Assembly (NCBI RefSeq): GCF_000208865.1 | Contig: NC_018398.1 | Coordinates: 4,984,710 to 5,048,709, forward strand | From: Neospora caninum Liverpool | Taxonomy: Eukaryota; Apicomplexa; Conoidasida; Eucoccidiorida; Sarcocystidae | DNA: 64,000 nt | Reading direction: 5' to 3' | Shown: piece after piece, positions 58,001 to 64,000 of the stretch | Layout of the letters: each line of letters opens with the position of its first letter | How positions within the stretch are numbered: the stretch's first letter is position 1 | The notes under the pieces: model-generated | What the model saw: the letters and a program-made list of their open reading frames with translations, nothing else | The model's database searches: none | Told to the model about the DNA's origin: nothing | Made by a program: the position numbers and the translations under genes

Positions 58001-60691
58001 TGAAAGCCACGGCTGCCACGATGCCGTCTGGCGCAGAAACAAACCTCTCCGCTGCTACCCTGCGTACCCTTTGGAGTCTTCGCTACGTGTCGCATGTTGT
58101 ATCTCCTCACCGGAAACATGTGGTTTCCCTGTTTGTGCTGTCCTCTTCACACGAGATGTCGCGGCACTTGCTAGTGCAGAAGCCATCCAACTTGATGTGC
58201 AACGTCCACAGGGAATCCGCATCTTCTAGGGGACCGTCGAAACGATCCCGTACCGTTCGTCTGTTCACGTGAACGCCGGAGTGTGTGGATGGCGCACAAA
58301 TGCCTAGTTGCCGCACACGCCGGCTGTTTCACCACGGGAGTTGCGCGGGTGTGCCTGAAACAGTCTAGAGGGAGCGCGGGCTACTCGCCTCTTTTCGTGC
58401 GATTACCCGAACAACAGGCTATCCGATATCGATGCATCGGAATCTAAAGATACAAGGAGCGACATTTCCACGAAGCTGCACGGTAAGAGCTCCTTTCACG
58501 AAAGGCAGCGTAAGCAGTCCGGGCGGCGATGCAGCAGAGGGTTCTTTTGACGAACTGGCGCAAAACGGTATTTGTGGTCAGGATGAAACGCACAGGAAGC
58601 CTCGATCGCTTCCGTAATTTGTGTCAGCGTCTACACGAACAGGTTGTACGCGAGACGCTGGAATTCCCGCGAAAAACAAAGCGACAACGACACTGACGTG
58701 TGCCCGCTGCAAGGAGCTCTGGAACAAGGGCTCTCGAGGCGACGACAGCAAAGAATAGCTCGTTCCGCCGTTTTACTAACAGGGAGAGGGGTCGTACAGT
58801 TGACTGGGTTTCACCCCCCAGAAAAACGGCACACGAATGCCCCGTCTGTTTCTTGAGGTCGCGTCCCCTTACACATCACCCAACTCCTCGGCGCTCGCGT
58901 ACCGGAAGACAGCCTGGTTACGCCTATGCAGCAACCAGCCGCCTGGTACGCTTCTTTTTAACAGCAAGAGCCCAAACAGTTGTTCCAAAGTCCAGGCAAA
59001 CTGCGCAGCAGATCCAGAGATCAACACCGTTCTGAAAAAAGTGTGACGTGTGAAAGGGGCTGGAGGGGACTGGTGGTTCACTCTCTGCTCTCTTCTGGAC
59101 AGACAATCGGTGTTTGCGCTGAAACGCAATATCTCGGTGGCAACTGCGGACTTCCCCGCACCGCAACCGCTCCCCCACTCTTCACCTTCCCTCTGTTTTG
59201 AGGAGAGAAGCCGAACAGAGAGAATTAAGGAGCTCCCGCGACTCTCGGAGAGTGTCAACCGGGGGTAGCTCTCCTGGCCACACAGCCTCTTCTCGCAGAG
59301 CCACGAGATATACAGTGCAGCTGGATAACCGGTTCCTCACTTCTCTAAAAAAGCCGCGTTTCACAGAATGCTGAGAGGGTTCTGCTAAGGTTCTCCCTTT
59401 CTCGCGCCTGTATTCTTTGAAGAAACGCTGTGCTTTCTGTCTCGTGTGTAGGCCTTCGTGCGCGGCTGGTGTCGCGCCGGTTCGTCTCGCGGCGGTTGTA
59501 GGGCAGTTGAAAAGCTGTTTTCGACACGCGCTGCAAGGAGAGAGGGTTTCACGCTCGGGACCTCTCTCGGCTAGTTTTGGCGTTTCCTGGACGAACGATT
59601 TTCCGCGTTTCCACGAGATTTTTCTTCCTCAATAACGCCTTCGCTTCTTCGTGTCACTCAGTCCCGGCGGTCTCTCTCCTTCGTTTCCAAAATTCTGCGC
59701 GCGGCTTTTCCAGCGCTCTCTTACATCTCGCGCTGTTTCACTTTCCCGTCTTCCCCTTTTTGTTCACTGTGTCTTTGCGGGGGCGTTTTCCCTCTGAAGC
59801 CGTTCTTTTTTCTTTGGAAAAAGGTGAAGGTGCGCGGCCTAGGCATTTCTCCCGTCCAGTCTCAGTCCTCTTTCCCGAGCGCTCTCTGTTCGTCTCCCGC
59901 GCTACGAAACGTCCCCTCCCGTCTCGCTTCCTCGTGCTCTCTCTGTTCTCTCTGGTTCCCGTTTCCTCGTTCGCCTCAGCTTTTCGTCTTGTTCCGTCCG
60001 TTTTTTCCTGTCAGAAGCAGCCGACCTTTTCCGCGCCGTCACACACTACCGCAAAGTCCACTCTCGACACTTACAGCAGCCGCGTCGCTCACCTTTCATC
60101 GGAGGCTGCCTGCGAGAGTTTCTTTTTGTTTTGGTTTTCCAGTTTTCGACTGAACTTTCCCGAGTTTCCCCTGGCCTAAGTCCGTTTTTCTACTCACGGC
60201 AAAACTTCCAACGAGACTCCCGCTGTTCCCTCCAGCGCTTCGGCCGCCCCCGATCGCCGAGCTTCCCTGAAACTCCGGCTTTTCGCTCTCTCGCTTGCCG
60301 TCTTCCTGTCACAGGCATTTTCCCCCCTCTCCACATAGCTTGAGCGCGTTTTCTTGGCGTTTTTCTGGTCCTTCGCCTCCTCTGACGAAAGCCTCCGCCT
60401 TGCAATAGACTCGGGCCGAACTCGCGCGAATCGTTTCCAGATAAAGGAACTCCGAATTTCAATCAGGAATCACGTTCTATCTTTTCCAAGACCAGACCAG
60501 TCTCTGTAAAAATCTACATATATATATGCTTTAATCATACATGTATATATGTAGATAGGACATTTTTTGAGGCTCTTTTTTGTGGTCGGTCTGCTTTGTG
60601 TGGGCCATCCGCTTCTTTCCGAGGAGGCCCTCTGTGCGCCTTCAGTGAAGTCCTGGAGAGGCGACAGGACTCGTTTTTGATTTCCTTCACC
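55062..60691. other. Long divergent intergenic region with weak open frames
   Basis: About 5.6 kb between the ATG11-like start (minus) and the V-ATPase e start (plus). Weak candidates only: a plus frame at 55681-55938 (contains LPLPEKAKPMHPDRIETVRA, followed by a GTGAGA donor-like site); a minus frame at 56063-56476 (contains PHYPDEEKVAFFSRCSSPRG); and plus frames at 57164-57565 (ATG start, contains FAKASQPLAEDVAKSVVSC) and 57787-58272. None has a known motif. The stretch 59,600-60,350 is strongly CT-rich on the plus strand and may be promoter or 5' UTR of the V-ATPase gene. Confidence 0.4.
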
Positions 60692-61674
60692 ATGGCAGTC
60701 GGAACCATCTGGATCGGCACGGGCGTGTGCGTCGGAGTCGGCGTACTTCTGTGCATGATCCTTCCCTTCATTCTTCTGCGCCCTGAGAACACGCGGAACA
60801 TTTCCAAAAAGGAAATGATCGGGTGAGCATCGGCGGGAGGCCGAATCGCATGCGCTCCCCACGCTGCAAAAGCAAAAAGAGGCGACCTCGCGGAATAGGA
60901 CGTGTCCGCGAACTGGGTGTGTTCTTCTTGGGTGTCTGTTGAGGCCTGGATCTCCCACGTGGCCTGGCTGTGGGCTGTTTTTTTTGTTTGCCAGTGCTCA
61001 CCGCAGCGGAGAAAAGGAACGCGCAGGAGGGCAGGGGAGAACAGAAGAGACGATTAAAAAGTTGAGAAGGATATAAAGGAAAGGACGAGGCGCGACGCCG
61101 AGAGGCGAAAGCGAACGCACCATGCGACAGAAAGGGCGTTTTAAGGGTGCGTGTCCACGCGCCTCCGGTGCTCTTTCCTTCGGCGCCATGCATTTTGTGG
61201 CGGTAACTGTCCTCTCATTCATGGGGAAGGAGGCAGGGAGAAAATTTTGGACGTTTCTTCTCACTGGAGGCTTCGTGCAGGCGAGAAGAAGCAAAACGAC
61301 CTTGTTTCACGAACGTTTCTTCTCTTTTTTTTGTTTTTTTTTTAGGCTCATGATCACCCTCGTCACGACAGCCATGGTTTGCCTCTGGATGTTGTAAGTC
61401 CCGTTCATTCAGTCACTCGCCGCTTCTTCTTTCTTCACGTTTTCTTGCGCACTTTTCGTAGCTCGGCGTAGTGAATGTCGATGCAGGGCTCTCGTGCGTG
61501 TGGCTGTTCTCAGTGTCCCCCCGTGTCTCACTTTTCTCTCGTCTCCTTTTCGCTTCTGCCTTTTCGTGTTTCCTCAGCTGGGTTTGCGCATATGTGGCAC
61601 AGATGCACCCGTTGATCTATCCAGAGAGACCGAAGGAAGAAGGCACCTACAACCTCGATGAAGGAACACTGTAG
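60692..61674 (+). CDS. V-type H+-ATPase subunit e (Vma9/ATP6V0E), three exons, 91 aa
   Basis: Exons 60692-60822, 61346-61393 (48 bp) and 61578-61674 join with phase 2 at both introns. The 91-residue product has two membrane helices: WIGTGVCVGVGVLLCMILPF at the N-terminus and a second helix split by intron 2 (TLVTTAMVCLWMFWVCAYVA). It then carries the family hallmark QMHPLIYP, corresponding to the AQLNPLFGP segment of yeast and human subunit e. Subunit e is a small component of the membrane Vo sector of the proton pump that acidifies endomembrane compartments. Length is close to the usual 70-80 aa, with a short polar C-terminal tail (ERPKEEGTYNLDEGTL). The ATG lies in a CACCATGG context. Confidence 0.92.
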
Positions 61675-63229
61675 GCTCGCCGCCCACCGCCCCGCCAGGC
61701 GAAGACGAAATAGACAACAAGAGAGGAACCCTCACGCGCAGGGGCTGCAGAAAGTCAGGACTTCCAGATCAGAAGACACGCGCAACGGAACTTCTCGTTT
61801 TTCTAGAAGTCGGACTCGGCCTCGAGGCACGGGGGAGCTGACCAGCTGGCGCGGGCCTCTCCCCCGTGCTCTGAAGAAAAGCATCGATGACCCAAACCCC
61901 GAAGTGTATAGACAGCTGAGCGCGCGCATGTCCTCCTCAGAGGGGGTTTTCGCACGCGTGCTGTCGCAAATCCGTTGCGTGCCGCAGAGATTCCTGATCG
62001 TGGGGCAGTTTTTCAAACATGTGAATGCTCTGTTCTACAGGAAACGCTCTCTTTGCTTTGTGCTGGGACTTTTTGGTTTTGGCTTTTGTTTTCCCTCGTC
62101 TCCGCGGTGTCGTAGACGCGCGGATTCATGCGAATCCATTGGACCGACCCTTCAATATCTGTTCGTTTCTTTTGCATCTTCGCGCCAGAGGCACACTTCG
62201 TCGCCAAGTCCGTCGACAGAAACTGCCCACAAACAGCTGACAGTGCAGACATCCCACGGACGGTTTTGATTGCCCTAGGACTCACTTGCCCGGCGGTGCT
62301 TGTTCGTGCTGCCGGGTGTACATGCAGCGCCACGACGCGGTTTCGAGTCCCACGACTGTGGCCTTTTCGCGCCACACCGAATCACCACGTACACTGCAGA
62401 AAACAGCTCCGTTTCGCGAGTATCGGTACCCGTTTGGGCGTTTCTTGTGAGTTCGAACAGTGGGGGAAGAGTTACTACCTTTTTTTTGCCGTTCTACCGA
62501 GCCAATCACTCCCCCCGGTTCCCCGAAACGAAGTGTCAGTCTGAGCATGTTAACGGGAAATGGAATCAGTCGATTTGAGGACGGTGCTTCGCTCCACAGG
62601 GCGAGCTAAAAAGGGCGAGGGGAGGGTGTACAGCCGCGTATGCCGGGACACTTAAAATCGCCATCACCGGCGCACTGTATTTCCTGATCCATCGGTCTAC
62701 CCTCCAGCGGAAATCCTGTTACTCATGACACCACGATGAGTGATTTGTCTCCACGCTACTTCGCACGTGTCCCCCCTTTAGCAACACAGCGCAACTTAAG
62801 GTAACTGGTCCATAAACAAAAACAACTATAAACATATACATATACATATATGCAGTATCTATGTGGGGTAAGTTGGTGAGATGGGATCTCGCGGGAGATG
62901 CGCGGTCGATTGACAGGAATTCGCGACTTCAGGATTTCCAGTTTGCATCCCCGACTGGTGTGGAATGGTGGATTTGTTGCCTACGGGAAGAACCCGAAAA
63001 GTGCTTTCCAGCAGAAAGGGAGCTCTGCGCGAAACGCAAAAAGCGGGACGCAGCTTGGGCGTTTTCTCCCGTGGAGTTGCCAGTCGCGGAAAGATCATAT
63101 AACCCATCAGACTTATCCGCGAAAGAGCGACACTTTTGAACTGCGGCTGAGGTTTGCTCGCGCGTGCAGTGTGCCCCAACTCGGTTCGGCAGAGCGAAAA
63201 ACACCCAACACCCCTTTTCCTGTCAGGTT
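61675..63229. other. Intergenic region between convergent V-ATPase e and helicase genes
   Basis: About 1.5 kb between facing stop codons, expected to be 3' UTR sequence. Open frames of up to 200 codons directly after the V-ATPase stop have no recognisable motif. I see no supported gene. Confidence 0.55.
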
Positions 63230-64000
63230 CTAAGCTGCAAACTCGCTCTGTGACAAGTTTCGGATTCTTCTCGCGTGCGACACGCCTCCCCCTGCCTTGT
63301 TGCCTGTGCCTCGCTGTGCCTCACCCTTCTTGTTTGAGAAAGGTTTTGAGAAACCGGCTTTTCTCCCGTTTGCCAGCTCTTCTCTTCGGCCTTTCTTCCT
63401 CGCTTTCGCGCCTTCACCCGCGGCGTCTGGCCTCGGCCGCTTCCGTGCCCCAGAGGAAGACGCGAAGCTGGCCTTTTCCCGCTTCCCGCTTTTCCCCGCG
63501 AAGCGCAGAAGGTCGCCCTTCACGCGGAGCCGTTCAGCCGCCCTCGCGGCATCGGGGTCGCTGGCCTTTGGCGTCGACAAACTGTCTCTCTTCTCTGCTT
63601 TCTTGGGCCCCGAACTCCCCACATGAGTCCCGGGAACCACCTCGATCTCCGCGCGGTCCTCAGCGCGTCCGCCGCGCCCTTCCTTGTCTCTCCGGCCGCC
63701 TGCCAAAGAGCTGCTGGCGCCAAACTGCGGCACCTGTTTCCTCGCTTTCCTGTCTTTTGGCGCGGGCCGAGAAGATCGCCCGGCAGTGCCAGGCAGCCCC
63801 TTCTGCCCCGGTCGAGATCCGAAGCCGCCCGCAGCGCCTTTCCCGCTGGGGACAGGGCGAGGAGACTCGCCCGTCTTGAGACGCATTGCGGCCTCGCGCG
63901 GCGTCTCGTTCAACCCAAACGAAGTTGCCAAATGGCCGGTGTGAAGCGACGCGTGGGAACAAACTGCCCTAGCCTCCTTTCCCAGACAACGCAGGGCTCT
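63230..64000 (-). CDS. C-terminal part of a DEAD-box RNA helicase, probably DDX31/Dbp7-type (truncated by the window edge)
   Basis: The frame is open from the right edge (position 64000) to a stop at 63230-63232, giving 256 residues of a longer protein. The first visible residues contain SLHTGHLATSFGLNETP. This matches the conserved C-terminal segment of Dbp7/DDX31 helicases (LHLGHVAKSFGLRDAP-like), just after the helicase core; those proteins act in nucleolar 60S ribosome assembly. The rest is a Lys/Arg/Gly/Ala-rich nucleolar-type tail (GARKRPRPDAAGEGAKARKK). The helicase motifs themselves would lie beyond the window, so the subfamily is inferred from one motif. Confidence 0.6.
   Translation of the reverse strand, partial: RALRCLGKEARAVCSHASLHTGHLATSFGLNETPREAAMRLKTGESPRPVPSGKGAAGGFGSRPGQKGLPGTAGRSSRPAPKDRKARKQVPQFGASSSLAGGRRDKEGRGGRAEDRAEIEVVPGTHVGSSGPKKAEKRDSLSTPKASDPDAARAAERLRVKGDLLRFAGKSGKREKASFASSSGARKRPRPDAAGEGAKARKKGRREELANGRKAGFSKPFSNKKGEAQRGTGNKAGGGVSHARRIRNLSQSEFAA

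Noticed and set aside
1..64000. tRNA genes, rRNA, CRISPR arrays, insertion sequences, retroelements
   Set aside because: By-eye scan found no convincing tRNA T-loop context, no rRNA core motifs, no regularly spaced repeats with unique spacers, and no transposase or reverse-transcriptase motif. A covariance-model search could still reveal small RNAs.

Overview
The window looks like nuclear DNA of a tissue-cyst-forming coccidian (Toxoplasma/Neospora/Hammondia clade). This is inferred from several features. Genes are GC-rich and split by GT..AG introns. Conserved cores are interrupted by long Ser/Arg/Glu-rich insertions. Gene ends pair head-to-head or tail-to-tail with kilobases of non-coding DNA between them. 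TGCATGC motifs occur, as do many (TA)n and (CA)n microsatellites. There are no bacterial operons, ribosome-binding sites, CRISPR arrays or insertion sequences. I place it at clade level only.

Layout, left to right. 1-2385 is mostly non-coding, with one possible minus-strand exon near 394. 2386-5473 (+) is a three-exon UPF0016/GDT1/TMEM165 cation transporter. 5474-8413 lies between two convergent 3' ends. 8414-18613 (-) is a nine-exon CLU (clustered mitochondria) gene whose reading frame closes at every junction; intron 6 carries a 100-N gap. 18614-21046 is the divergent region upstream of CLU and holds a 47-bp tandem duplication and candidate exons. 21047-38693 (+) is a very large multi-exon gene of about 3,000 codons: a coiled-coil segment, a long disordered Ser/Pro/Arg region, then a C-terminal four-EF-hand-like module. 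40286-47919 (+) is a three-exon WD40 protein of about 2,370 aa. 49941-55061 (-) is a single-exon 1,706-aa protein resembling the ATG11/FIP200/ATG17 autophagy scaffolds, ending in sixteen 11-residue repeats. 55062-60691 is a long head-to-head intergenic region. 60692-61674 (+) is V-ATPase subunit e in three small exons. 63230-64000 (-) is the C-terminal tail of a DEAD-box helicase, probably DDX31/Dbp7, running off the window.

The genes do not form an operon. Several concern organelle upkeep: GDT1 (Golgi Mn/Ca and pH), V-ATPase e (compartment acidification), CLU (mitochondrial distribution and mRNA binding) and the autophagy-scaffold-like protein. Their proximity is not evidence of joint function. 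The least described items are the ATG11/FIP200-like protein, since the autophagy initiation complex is generally reported as missing in Apicomplexa, and the giant coiled-coil/EF-hand protein. Exon coordinates were deduced by hand from splice signals and phase continuity, without RNA data.
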